Assembly: GCA_000729835.1 (NCBI GenBank)
Contig: JFHB01000123.1
Span: 26,831 to 90,830, forward strand
Source of the DNA: Atkinsonella hypoxylon
Lineage: Eukaryota; Ascomycota; Sordariomycetes; Hypocreales; Clavicipitaceae
Reading direction: 5' to 3'
DNA: 64,000 nt
Position 1 is the stretch's first letter. Every line of letters begins with the position of its first letter. A program made the position numbers and the translations under genes. Positions 1 to 11,200 of the stretch are shown here, piece by piece. Below the pieces are notes generated by a model. The model was not told where the DNA came from and searched no databases. It saw nothing but the letters and a program-made list of their open reading frames with translations.

Positions 1-87
1 AACCCGCGATACACAAAATCCTGCCTCGTCAGCACCCCCCAGGTCCAGCACTCGCAGCGCAATCCATCACCAGCTTCAAGGCAAACC

Positions 88-591
88 TCATCGTCCCCTC
101 CCCCTACCCCTCCCCCTCCCCCTCATCTTAATCTCCCTCCGCTCCTCCACAAATTCCCCCATGATCCCCCGCAAATCAGGATTCTTCCTCGCCAAAAGGA
201 GGACGTCCTCTGTCGTGACGTTCTGGCGCGAAGCGTGGTTGGCGAAGCTCTCCAGGTCGATCGCCACGTTTTCTGCGGTCCGCGGTTCAAAAAAAAAAAA
301 AAAAAAAAAAAGGACTCGGATTGAAAATAAGGGAGGGGCCTGCCGAACCGATTTGCGTCCAGACTAGCTCTGTGAGGGCGCCTATGAACTGGGGCGTTGC
401 GTTGCGGTTGCGCCGTAGGCACTCTTCGTCTACGATTTGGCCTACTGCGAACCAGAGGGCTGATTTGAGGCGCTGGGGTTGGGGTTAGCTTATGGGCATG
501 GAGGGAATGGAGGGAATGGGGGAATATGGGGGGTTAGGGGGATTTGGGTGCATTTGCCTACTTCGCGGTCGGAGGAGGGTGTGTCTGCCAT
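88..591 (-). CDS. mhf1: CENP-S/Mhf1 histone-fold protein
   Basis: Joining three exons (591-562, 472-349, 272-88) gives a 112-residue protein that matches the CENP-S/Mhf1 family. Family knowledge: Mhf1 pairs with Mhf2/CENP-X, works with the FANCM/Mph1 helicase in fork repair, and sits at the inner kinetochore. What is visible: a short acidic N-terminus, then the helix around RLKSALWFAVGQIVDEECL, then ALTELVWTQIENVA, then the strongly family-like VTTEDVLLLARKNPDLRGIM. It ends in an RG-dipeptide tail read from a G-rich repeat. Intron 1 (561-473) has GTAGGC...CTAAC...CAG. Intron 2 (348-273) has an atypical GTTCGG donor and contains a 23-base poly(T) run on the coding strand as its pyrimidine tract. 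Both joints keep phase. The start is the only ATG giving this frame. The length suits the family. Confidence 0.85.
289..311. repeat. poly(A) tract inside mhf1 intron 2
   Basis: There are 23 consecutive A on the + strand, read as poly(T) on the coding strand of mhf1. It lies about 15 nt before the 3' splice site. Confidence 0.95.
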
Positions 592-1430
592 TGTGATGAT
601 GGAGGTGCGTGCGAGGTTGGGTTGAGGGCAGTATGAAGGTGGGGGCGGGCAACAGTATGGGGTATGTATGAGCTGACAGAATTCGGGGGCCAAAGTTGAT
701 AAGGCACTGCACCCTATTCCGTGGTTTTTTTTTTTTTTTTTTTCTGGTCACTAGAGGTCATCAAAAAATAGCTTGCTCATGGGGTTTCATCATCACGACG
801 GCGACAAAACATGCAAACACCAGGTTTGATGCCTAGCCATCGAGCGCTGCCATCATACAGCTACAATCACGTGTAGTCGATACTTGCTCAAGACGGAACA
901 TTGTTAGCTTACAAAATGAAGACCATCTCTCGTTCCATGTACAAATGCAGCGTACATTCACCCATGTTATATAATATCCTCTTACCATATATCCAACTTT
1001 CAGCGTCCAATCCTTCTCCCTTTGCCAAGTTCGGAGGCTCGGTAGGTGGCGGTGATGCTGGCTGCTTCTTGTCGCCGGCACCACAATGTTCAGCAGCACT
1101 GCCGACGCACAACATTCTGCACTCGGTAGCAGGGGCTACGAGGGAAGACGCCTCTCGTCCGTATTCGGTACCAAAGTATTCGTAGTTTGTGCTTTGTGCA
1201 CTAGTTCGCGTACACTTCGTTGGTCATGTCGTCTTGAGCAAGCACAGATTCAGACAGGGCCCTCATGCCGCTGCCTGGCAACCAACAAATACGTACTTTT
1301 CAACCACAGCCGGTTGCTCGGGGTTTCCGCTGGTGGCATTGCTTTTTTGGTACAGTTCAAGACGGTTGCCCGCACCCAGTTCTGAAATGCTTGTATTCTG
1401 GCAAAGCATGTACATGCCTCGTTTGTCATT
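592..1430. other. intergenic region upstream of mhf1 and downstream of the peroxidase gene
   Basis: I see no gene here. It must hold the mhf1 promoter and the peroxidase 3' untranslated region. A poly(T) run lies at about 725-743. The open frames here are short, mutually overlapping and unlike any family I know. Confidence 0.6.
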
Positions 1431-3119
1431 TTATTGCTGACGGCGCTTCTTTGACTTCTTGGGGCACGAATCCCGTGGCTTTTTAGATGGCTTCTTTGTA
1501 TCACTGCCTTCACAAGTCTCAGGATTGGGGAATTCAGTACACGTCCCTCCGATACCAGTGAGAGCCTTGAAGCTGTCTGCCTTGTCTCCGGCAATGACAT
1601 CAATACGTGACTCGTAAGCTAATCCGCCGGGAATTGTGTGTTTTGCAGAGAATAGCGTATACTTGCCCGCGCAGACACCCTTGGTCAAGGTTATTGTAGC
1701 GTTGTTAAGAAGAGCAACGGGACTATTGTCCTGGGGCACCTTGTAAGAGACATAAGCTTGGGCTCCCTTGCTAGCCACATTGTTGCGTACAGCGGCAGCG
1801 ACAGTAAGTTCGCCCGAGGTGCCTTTGATGCAGCTCTGCGGCGTTTGAAACAGGATGTCGTCCTGGAGGGGATATTCTTTCCCATTGTTGTCGTATAGCT
1901 TGCTCGACCCATCGTTGTTATTGACAGTCACGTTGAACGAGGAGATACCAGAGGAGGCAGGAATGGTGGCATCGATCGGGTAGAAGTTGAAGGTATCATC
2001 GAAGCCCTTGCCAAGTCCCTGGACCGTACTGGTGATTCTGCAAGAGCTGGATCCGCAGTCAGAGGAGCCTTTGCGATCTTTGTAGGTGATGGTGATGCTC
2101 TTAATGGCGCCATCAGAAAGGCCAGTGGACTTGACGCGAATATAGCCTGTGAAATGCAAGGCTGAACCCCCGTTGATGAGGGTAAGCTGCAGGTTGACAG
2201 GTTTGACAGTATAGGGAGCAATAGGCTCGCTCAGAGTAACGCCAGCAGGAACGACATCAATCATCTTCTGCAACACCTTTTGGCAGACGGTCTTGAACGT
2301 ATTGGTGTCAGACAAGGTTGACATGGTCTTGTTGCCATCGGCATTGTAAACCTTGAAGTCCGAGTGCTTGTTGATCTTGACTGAATTGCCTACGACGAGA
2401 GGGTTCGTGGTTTTTCCACTCAAATATTCGGTGATGACTTTGTTATCGAAAACAACGTCTGTTGAATCAAGCGCAGCACTGCCATTGGGTGCACCCCTGG
2501 CTGGCATGAGCTCCGGGAATTCTTCCTCATGTACACCTCCCAAGGTGTGGCCACAAGCAGTGACCTGAATCATCTCCTCCGTGGTGAAGCCCATACGCTC
2601 AAATTGCTGCTGAAACGTGCCGACCGAGTTCTGTGGTTGGGGTACGCCCATGGCGCCTGCAGCAGTGGCGTCTTTTCGTCCAGTTCGAATAGGGATAATG
2701 GGACCACCGCAAGAACGAACTGACGTGTAAACTCCCATCGCGAGCAAATCTGATAAACTGGAACGACTAGTTACATAAGGAGACATGAATTTGAGTGTAC
2801 TTAGGTGTCCAGGGCCCGAGTTCTCTCCACTGTTCAACTCGTACTGAAGAGAGCCGTCAAGCCCGCCAGACTTGAAGAAAACGTTGGCAGTTGACATGTC
2901 ATGAAAGGCAGAACGCAGCCATTCCGCTGCATTGCGTCGACCAGGGCCGGAAACCTCACTGGTGCATGGGTTCACGTTATCGGCAAACTTGCGAGCTCGA
3001 AACGAGGTGAGCTGGAACATGATTTCCTCCAGTTCATCGATATCCGAAGGCCATGTCGGATCCGCCAGAGAAGATCCAGCCAGGCCCAGGAGGCTGAGAA
3101 GAATCGTTGGAGCCTTCAT
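1431..3119 (-). CDS. secreted haem peroxidase (plant/fungal peroxidase superfamily) with C-terminal extension
   Basis: Uninterrupted 562-codon gene. Residues 1-19 form a clear signal peptide (hydrophobic stretch ending SSLA). The catalytic region follows the class II-like pattern. RSAFHDM at 69-75 gives distal Arg69 and His73, GRKDA at 147-151 is the family loop, and ACGHTLGGVH at 188-197 gives proximal His191. Haem-dependent oxidation of substrates by H2O2 outside the cell is expected from the family; the substrate cannot be read from sequence. From about residue 300 to 530 there is an additional beta-rich-looking region of unknown function, followed by a Lys/Arg-rich tail. Secreted fungal class II peroxidases are usually nearer 350 residues, so this is a long version. 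No intron is needed. The start is the ATG that opens the signal peptide. Confidence 0.85.
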   Translation of the reverse strand: MKAPTILLSLLGLAGSSLADPTWPSDIDELEEIMFQLTSFRARKFADNVNPCTSEVSGPGRRNAAEWLRSAFHDMSTANVFFKSGGLDGSLQYELNSGENSGPGHLSTLKFMSPYVTSRSSLSDLLAMGVYTSVRSCGGPIIPIRTGRKDATAAGAMGVPQPQNSVGTFQQQFERMGFTTEEMIQVTACGHTLGGVHEEEFPELMPARGAPNGSAALDSTDVVFDNKVITEYLSGKTTNPLVVGNSVKINKHSDFKVYNADGNKTMSTLSDTNTFKTVCQKVLQKMIDVVPAGVTLSEPIAPYTVKPVNLQLTLINGGSALHFTGYIRVKSTGLSDGAIKSITITYKDRKGSSDCGSSSCRITSTVQGLGKGFDDTFNFYPIDATIPASSGISSFNVTVNNNDGSSKLYDNNGKEYPLQDDILFQTPQSCIKGTSGELTVAAAVRNNVASKGAQAYVSYKVPQDNSPVALLNNATITLTKGVCAGKYTLFSAKHTIPGGLAYESRIDVIAGDKADSFKALTGIGGTCTEFPNPETCEGSDTKKPSKKPRDSCPKKSKKRRQQ

Positions 3120-4754
3120 GACGTCCGAAAGGTATTAATTAAATCAAACTCGTTCCGCACGCATTTACCTCGAAGTAACAAAAATAGGGAGAGAGTCGAG
3201 ATAGGTTTGCCACCTATTTAGGTCAGTATCCGGTAAGGCAGAATTTTGAGCCTCAAGGAAAGCAAATGAAGAAACGATCGACAGTGACGTCCCAACCTAG
3301 AACGACGTTGGTTTTCAAGAAGCAAACGATAACAGCCTTTTCAGAAAACAACTGCGGAGTGAGGGAACGAATGAGAATTTAACGTCTTCTCAACGTAAGA
3401 AGAAGGCGGACACCCACCATGTGACAACAAGGTTAAGTGGTAATAATACATGTACACGGATTGGACAATGTCGATAAGTGGAGGCGCCGAGGCGATTCTG
3501 CAAATTGCCGACCTGCCATTGCTCAAGCTTGGCCTCACCTGAAGAATCCTCGTAATTTGCGCAAACCTTGCATTGGTCATTCATGAGTCGTTTTGGCCTG
3601 GGATCTCCGACGCCGTACAACTTACTACTCAGCGCACTACTCAGCCACAATTCGGAGCCTGCATGTCTCTTGGCGGTTTACCGTGCCATGCTTTGCTCTG
3701 TCTATCAATAGTTATCAATAGTTATGATCCTGCGGCTGGCCAGCTCTTCCTGGCAAAGGTGAGCTTGTCGAACAGCTGTCCGTGGAGTCCATTCAGGAAA
3801 GACCAAACATGGAAGGGGAGAAGCTCAGCAGCCGCGCAGCCCAAGCGCCTCTCTGGTTGCGGTCCTTCCATCATGCTACCTTGACGCCAGTAGTATTTCT
3901 TTGACAGAACGCCGCCGAGATGTAGTGTACCCAGAGCGCAGACAGTACATACATCGTACAAGCAAGCTAAGCTATTATTATTATTAGTTGACGACTAGTA
4001 CGCGGGAGACAGATTTCATGACGGGTCCCGCAACCCGCTGCTCTCCTTAGGGCCCGTCATGTTATCTAGTCTGACCATCCCGTGGTACGGCTAATAATGG
4101 ATTAGCGAGGTATTCCGTCCTATAGTTGATCTTTAGTGGCTTGAGATAAAGAAGGTTGGCCCATGCATACTAGAGATACCTACTTATTCTAACTGCGCTA
4201 GCAACCTGGCTGACAACCACTCTGCGGCGTGGGAACTGCCAAAGAGACAACGCGCGGGAAAAGCCGAAGATTCCAAATTCGAGGCTAATACCTGGTCCAC
4301 AGTTCCAGTTCGCATAGCGCCCGTGCTTTCGGGTCACATAGTCTAGTCTAGACATGGTCCGATATAAGGCTGGCGAACGCCGCCCGATGCAGGCAAAGAA
4401 GATGATGTCAGCTGGCGGCGCTGCGATGCGCGGTCGGACAATTCTTGGCGAAAGCTGTTGCATCCATTCAAGGTGGCATCGTGAGCTGCTTGGAGTGATG
4501 TCGTACGGCCATGGCTACAAGAAGGCCACGAGGATGACTAGATCAAATGAAGCAAATCCGATCTGTCCCAGTTCCTAGAGTACAGTACCTACTGTAGCAT
4601 GCGGTAACTGGCATTGTGGATAACAGTTTTTGGTATCTTGTGAAGATGTCGGGAAGATCCTGGCGAAGACCCCGGTAGGGCTGCGAGGCGTGTGATGAAG
4701 GAAGGGTTGGTTGATTGGACCGATGTTGGGTCGGTACGAGTACGGACGTAGGAC

Positions 4755-4823
4755 GGGGCAATTTAATCCGGCCCTCGCCACCGGTCGTGGATGGGCAGCG
4801 ACGGTCGGATTAAATTGACAACC
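4755..4823. repeat. short inverted-repeat element, copy A
   Basis: The left arm (4755-4779) contains CAATTTAATCCGGCCCTCGC. The reverse complement of the right arm (4795-4823) reads CAATTTAATCCGACCGTCGC. The arms differ at only a few positions around a ~15-bp centre. The same arm sequence recurs at 33885-33955, 56940-57006 and 57299-57370. Confidence 0.7.
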
Positions 4824-4911
4824 GCTTGCCACTGTTAGAACAGTCCAGCCTATCTGGTGCCTGGCATTAGTTACTCAACCGCCTGAAGCTGTCCAGGACT
4901 CCTGACTGGCC

Positions 4912-4941
4912 GGCCTGAACTAGCAGGTGCTAGTTCAGGCC
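4912..4941. repeat. perfect 14-bp inverted repeat (hairpin)
   Basis: GGCCTGAACTAGCA, a GG spacer, then its exact reverse complement TGCTAGTTCAGGCC. It sits about 90 bp from inverted-repeat element copy A. It is too far from any gene end to be an obvious termination signal, and its function is unknown. Confidence 0.85.
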
Positions 4942-6616
4942 ACCGGCGCATCCGCATGCCACAACACGCTAGCAAACTCGACACATACATGTATGTGCAA
5001 GCTATTGATAACATTGAATAAAAAGTCCCTCCGTACGGAGCAACTTCCGAGATAGCGTTCATCGATGCATCATTTCTGGCAGTGTGGCGTTTTCCAGCTT
5101 TCAGCGCCTTTTCAGCGCCTTTGTTGTCTGTCTACACACATACGATCTAGTGATGCACCATGGGCGAGCGAATTATGGCGATAACTAGTTAGTTAATGCC
5201 TGGCCTGTTCTGGGCCCTGCTACAGGCCTTGTTGCATATATATTGGATGCACGCATGTATGCATGCTGAACATAAGGGGCACAAAAGGGGCACAATCACA
5301 AAAAAAAAAAAAAAAAAAAGAATGACGCAAATTGCCTGCTTACCACTGCCACAGCATGGTTGCGTTGCATCATTCATTTTCTTGCCACGAAGCGCTCCAT
5401 TTCCCCGCTACAGCAGTATCCAAGCCAAGGCATTGTCCCTCGTTCCCCGTTCCCCGCATGCGCTCCCGTGGCACGAGCTACGTTTATCACGCGTGCAACG
5501 CCGGCTCTATAGCGCATAGGCATTAGCATCATGCAGCTGGCTTTTTCCTTCTGCCTTTCTTGTCGCTCTCTCTTCCCCCCACAGTGTGCCGCCGACTCAG
5601 GATAGCAAAGCTGAAAGACCATGGTTGTCTTGCCGTCGATCTCGAGTCAGCTGTTACTCATGCCACGCGCAGCCAGGCAGGCCAGTTCATCTGCGCAAAA
5701 TCTACTTCAAACAAGCAGGGGAAAAGGAACTTAACCATGGAATTACTTTAACAAATAACTCTAAATGACAAGAGGTAAAAGAGCCAGTTAGCGATCAGTG
5801 TTTACGCGATTAATCTCGGCAAAGGTAATACCCTAGCGAAACAACTTTATTCAAGTTGCGCAAAAGAAGCAAAGCCATGCAATGCAGCAAGGTATCATGG
5901 TCACTCCGGGTATCGTTCGACAAGCGCGTATCGTGATAAGCGCACTGTACCATGGAGTTATCATCGTAGACTGAACCAGGGTACATACAATCCTCGAAGC
6001 CAGCTCAGCGCCGGCTTTTGATCCATCACTTGCCCCCCACCCCAACTGGATCCAAGACTATTAACGACTTTTCTCACGACCCCGTGGCTGTGGCTGTGGC
6101 GTAGCGCCTCGTCAAGCCAATCCACCCCCACCATTTTGCGTAACGTCCTCGTTGAAATTCCCCACCTCGTCGACGAATGCGTCATGCCTAGCCACAGATG
6201 TCGTTCACCAATTTCGACATCACCATCCATCGAGTCAGACCCCAGATGGGAGCCTTTTGGCGCCATACCTGGGAGGAAGCTCACCTGCGAGGAACAGATA
6301 GCAACGAGAAACAGAACAGAACTTGTTTCGGCCGGCCAGCCTTTACGCTGGCTCTTGCAGCGGCTCTGGGAAGATTAAGCCCCAAAAAGTCCTTCCCACA
6401 GTAGTAATATTGCATCATACATCTGTACCAGTTTCATAACCGACCGATCATGCCTTCCTAGATCCTCTTCCATCACTTTCTTTCACAACAGCATCTGTAT
6501 TGACAAGAAAAAAAAAAGAAAAAAGAAAAAAAAAACCTCAAGGAAAACACCGAAAAGCCAGCTATCCCCCAAGATAATCCCCATCTCCCCAAAAATCAGC
6601 CGCCCGCTCGTCAACC

Positions 6617-7611
6617 ATGAGCGCAAAGTCAGGTGTAGCCCTCAAAGGCCTCCAGTGGCTCATCCGCGGCATACAATTCCTCAGCGCAGCCCTCGTGCTC
6701 GGCATATTCTCGTATTTCCTCGCGGCCTTGCACAACCACAACCTCCACATTGACACGAGCGTGCGCGCCGTCGAAGGCATCTCGGGAGCAGCCGTGCTGT
6801 ATACCCTCCTCGGCCTGATCCTGCTCTGCTGCGTGGCTGGCATGGCCGTCACGTCGTTCGTCGCCATCGTGCTCGACGTTTGCTTCATCGCCTGCTTCGT
6901 CTACGTTGCCGTCGTCAACAGGCACGGCGCAGGCAGCTGCAGCGGCTACGTCGACACGCCGTTTGGTCGTGGGCAGTCGGGCGACAGGGTACCTGGGCCA
7001 GATGGATTCACGGCCCTGCCTAGCTTCCGCACGGCCTGTCGATTGCAGACCGCCTGTGTGGCGCTTTCCATCATTGCCATGCAAGTGTGCCCCTTCCTTC
7101 ATTGCGCTAACTAACTACTTAGCTAACTAAACTTGTGCCACGTGTGACATTGATGGCATGAATCATGAATGGATTGCTAACGTTCATACAATACCATAGC
7201 TTCTCCTTCCTCTTGTCCATGCTCATGGAAGTTGTACTAGTCCGCCACCACCGCAGGGAGAAGCGCTTTGGGCCCGGACCCCAGAACAACTACAGCTCTG
7301 GATCTGGATATGCTTCCCGTCGAGCTTTCCTCGCACCATTCCGCCGCAACAAGACCAACCGCACGCCCGGCAGTGATCGTCTTCCCCGGCATCCCACGCC
7401 CGGCCAAGTCGAGGCCCGGCAGAGCTACGCCACCGATAACACGGCCGTGGCCCATGATGCACGCTATCCCACCGTCAGCCATCCGAAGCAGGAGGTGGCT
7501 AATGCTCCGCCTCTCGCCCATTCCGCCTACACTAGCTGGCACACTGCTCCCCAGACAAGCGCTCCCCCCGCCAATTACCAATATAGCGATGGTGTCTATG
7601 AGCTTAGATAA
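6617..7611 (+). CDS. MARVEL-type four-span membrane protein
   Basis: Two exons (6617-7080 and 7200-7611) give 291 residues. Exon 1 encodes three hydrophobic segments, roughly residues 15-40, 54-76 and 77-100, then a loop with a single Cys. The fourth segment spans the exon junction (about 145-167). The C-terminal ~120 residues are polar, rich in Pro, Ser, Arg and Tyr, and presumably cytosolic. This topology and the first-helix sequence fit fungal MARVEL-domain proteins, which organise plasma-membrane or vesicle microdomains; no specific role can be assigned. Phase is kept only with a GC-AG intron at 7081-7199 (donor GCAAGT, branch GCTAAC, acceptor ATAG). The nearby GT alternatives give weaker donors. 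The ATG has a good CAACC context. Confidence 0.75.
7081..7199 (+). other. GC-AG intron in the MARVEL gene
   Basis: A 119-nt intron with donor GCAAGT, branch-like TTGCTAACG about 20 nt from the acceptor, and CCATAG at the 3' end. It joins AT to C (Ile) and keeps the downstream transmembrane frame. Confidence 0.65.
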
Positions 7612-8222
7612 GGCGTGAGCGCCAAGAAAACACCGACACGACCTTGACGCGACAATCTTATCTTTTGCCTTTGCCCCCCCTTTTTTTTTTCATCAATGAT
7701 GGAACATGCAATGCCAAGTTAATACTGGCATTGCGAGATATGATACCCGGCCTAGCTATGGGCCTATAATGAAAACCCGTCCCTTCGAAACGTCTAAACA
7801 TGTTATTTACTAGACCACTTAATGTAATCCTTAATCAGAAGTAATAATTTCTCAGTGCTAAAGCATCATGTGGTGACATGTACCATGAAATCGTTCTGAT
7901 GGTATCTTCCGTCCTGACAGAGACCTCCATCAGAGCACATAATGTAGAGCTGCCCGAATTCATTCAAGTCCGAACAGCATGAGCCACACTTGATGGAAAG
8001 CCAGAACATTGATCTGATGACCTATGTCGAGAAGCAATTTCAACCCTTGCCATGCTCGGATTCAAATACCACCGGGGCACACCAAGTAGACCGACAAACA
8101 CCACGATAGTTCCATACTATCCGATGTCAACCACCTATCCCTGGATCCTCCATCAAGCAACCTCAGCGGAGACCAACCACAAAGAGGCCCCCCCCCAACT
8201 CAACGGACCAAGCCCAAGACCA
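7612..8222. other. convergent 3' region between the MARVEL and ham-2 genes
   Basis: No gene is seen. It contains both 3' untranslated regions and a C7T11-type homopolymer junction near 7674-7690. Confidence 0.55.
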
Positions 8223-11200
8223 TCATGTCCACCCCTCCACATGCTCCATCTCCATCTCATCTCGATCACCAGCCCACCCTTCTAGCCTCTCCAGCTCGCG
8301 ACTAAAGAAGTCCTGCTCGTCCCTCATGGCCAGACGTATATCCGGCGCAATCTGGTCCGGGTACGTCCTCACATTGAACCAGTGCGTAAGACTCCTCAGC
8401 GCCTGCTCCAGAGGCAGCGCTGCATCCACCTCGGCATCCACATCGCTGCCGGCAAGCCACTCGTCGCGCAGCTCTGGCCGGCAATGCAGGTACACGGCTG
8501 TTATGACCCGCATGTTGGACTGGCGCCACTTGCGCCCACAGTAGGGAACCTGGTGTTTGAAGAGCTTGAGCGTGTACAGACGGAGTTCGGGCTGGGGAAT
8601 GCGCAGGGACTTGCGGAGAATGGTGGACGATTTGTACTGCACGAGGAGCAGGTTGCGGTGGGCCTTGTGCTTGCAAATCTTCTGGAGAACACGGAGATAG
8701 TTGATGAGGGAGAAGAAGTTGCGCCAGGAGAAGTCGGTGATGGGCTCTTCGGGCAGTGCGTTGACGGGATATCCCAACTCGTCTACCTCTGGCCGCGTGG
8801 AGGTCTGGTCGTCACCACCTTCACCTTCTTCCTCGACTCCTTCCTCGGCGACGGCTTGGGCTGCGACAGGGGCTCTGGTTCTCTTGATAGGGGGTGGCAC
8901 TGCCTCGTCTTCGCTGTCTTGTCCTCCGTCGAGTTCGCTTGCTTGAGGTTCGTGGTTCCGGTCCTCATGCGCGTGTCCTGCTTCCCCTCTGTCCTGTTCG
9001 TTTTCCAAGTTACTGTCAGGTCTGTCCTTGAATTTCGATCGGAGGTTGCAGAAGTGGAAGAAGCTGTGGCCGTCCGTTAGTTAGTATGCTGTTGGGAAGG
9101 AAACTGACGCGGCGGCAGCCATGTTTACACACCTGTTTTCAACTCTGTCCATTTTGCTGTCGACAACGTGCTGGACATCCTGATGCGCGAAAAGCTTCAA
9201 CACCAACGGAATGTAATTTGAATCTAGTAGGAGTTGTGTAAAGTATTCGAATTTGAGGACGTCTGTTGCAGATCAAGTTAGAACTGAGACAGTTGCTTTG
9301 TAAGAGATGATGAAACAGCGAGACTTACGAGAGAGCCGTAGCCACTTCAGCAATAATAGAAGAATGCCTGTCGTTGCTTTAGATGTGATCTCCCTCGTCC
9401 TCGCTGCGTCAACTTCTTCCGCTGAAGAGTCCGGCTCTTCTTGTGCGGCGCCTATTTGTCCCGATGCGTCCGGAATTCTCGGCCCATTGGGACCGTTGTT
9501 CGGTCCAGAATTGTTATTTCCTCTGCCTGCTCCGCCATTGGGCATGTGACTTGTTTGCTGAGCCACGACTGCAGTCACATTTACTAAGATTGGCCGCAGC
9601 AATACAATGACGAGGGACTGGAGGTGAGGAAGAGATGTTTTGTAGAACCGCTCTACAGCCACTAGTCGTTGCTTATCTCTTTCAGTCAATCGATCTGGAT
9701 GCGGTCCAAAGTCCACTTCGGCCCCGCCATGAGGTTGAGCCTTGGGCTTTTTTGGCTTATCCTCTGCCTTGATCTCTTTTAAAACGTCCCTCTCTTCAAG
9801 CGTCAGCTCCCCAAGATCAAGATCCTCGATCTCGTCGTCGTCATCATCATCATCATCATCATCATCGGCCCAGCCACGTTCACATTTGAGGAACTGCTCT
9901 CGCTCTTCCCAAATTTGCCGTGTTGCTCTTGTCATGCGGACCCGGGAAGAGAACAATTCGCCAGCTTCCAAAATGGATGCCGGAATATCGCTACCCTGCC
10001 ATCTTCGACTGACTATGGAGTCATCGATGCCGGTCATTCCCTTGCCCCCCGCGCTGTTACTAGTTGCATCTAACGGGGGGTACATAAAGGGGAAATTTTG
10101 GTTCGTCTGGTAATTCTGCTTCTTTCCTGATTTGCCGCCCACTCCAGGCGATGGTGGTGGTGACGGCGCAGGCGTCGCGATATGAACAGGCTGGTTCAAG
10201 ATAGAAGCACCGCCAATCTGAGACTGTCCTGGTGTCGAGATGATGCCATTGTTGCCATTGTGACGCGTTGATTGATTGGGTATTGGAGGTAAAAGGGAGG
10301 TATCTTCCAGAGGTACCACAGGTTGCGGTGGGACATAAGCGGGATATTTCGAGGTAATTTCCTGCCGAAACACATGGTAGTCGAGAGGTGATGCGGTGAT
10401 TGTAGTTTTGCCAAGCCCCTGATTTATTTCGGACATGACGGACTTGATCGACGCAAGATCCTTGAGTCCGCCAAACACAAGTAAGATTGATTTCCAGAAT
10501 AGCAAGAAAATCTGCGGCAACACCCATCACGAGTCAGCTTTTATCCCCTCACCCCCTTTCTCCCTCTGCGCCAGACGAGATGGTTACTTACCTGCGTAAG
10601 CGGCATCGAGTTCGACTCGTCCCATCGCAATTTCGACGTAGCTGTCATCATAAATTCCACCAACGGCGGCTCCAACTCCACTGCAGCAGATGATTAGCCC
10701 TCATACCATCCTGTTTCCATCTCTGCGCCACAACTTACGCAGCGCCTTGCACGACGAAGACATAACTGGCGCATCATTCAAAGTCTCCTGAATAGCAATG
10801 TATATGATCGTCATCAAATTCATCAATTCATCCTGCGCCTCCTGTGGGCTCGCCTGCTGGTGGATATCCCCCGACCTGATACGGACGTGTTAGTGTATCA
10901 CACCGCCGCCAGCAAAGGGCCATGGGACTCACCAATGCAGCTCAAAGCAGTTTCTCAAAGCCTCCCATATCACGGGCAGCCCATCCAGCGAGGTCAAGTA
11001 TTCCACACCTGCCTTGATAGCTTGCAGCTGCGACGCACTAGCAATGGACGAACCATCTCCATCCGCAGCATTAGGCAGCGCAGTGTCTCCCCAGCGTCCC
11101 AACACAAGATACACGATCTTGCCTATCGAGGCCGCTTTCAGTGCCGCATCATTAGATTGAACACCCGCAATCGCGGCCCTCACAAATCTTGCCCTCGTGT

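Larger units (their letters stand above)
3120..6616. other. 3.5-kb divergent intergenic region
   Basis: It lies between the 5' ends of the peroxidase gene (-) and the MARVEL gene (+), so both promoters fall here. I found no coding region. Notable contents are a ~70-bp inverted-repeat element at 4755-4823, a perfect 14-bp hairpin at 4912-4941, a poly(A) run near 5300-5318 and A-rich sequence at 6509-6535 just before the MARVEL start codon. Confidence 0.6.

Noticed and set aside
6629..7102. 157-codon minus-strand frame
   Set aside because: It is the antisense shadow of MARVEL exon 1, caused by codon bias.
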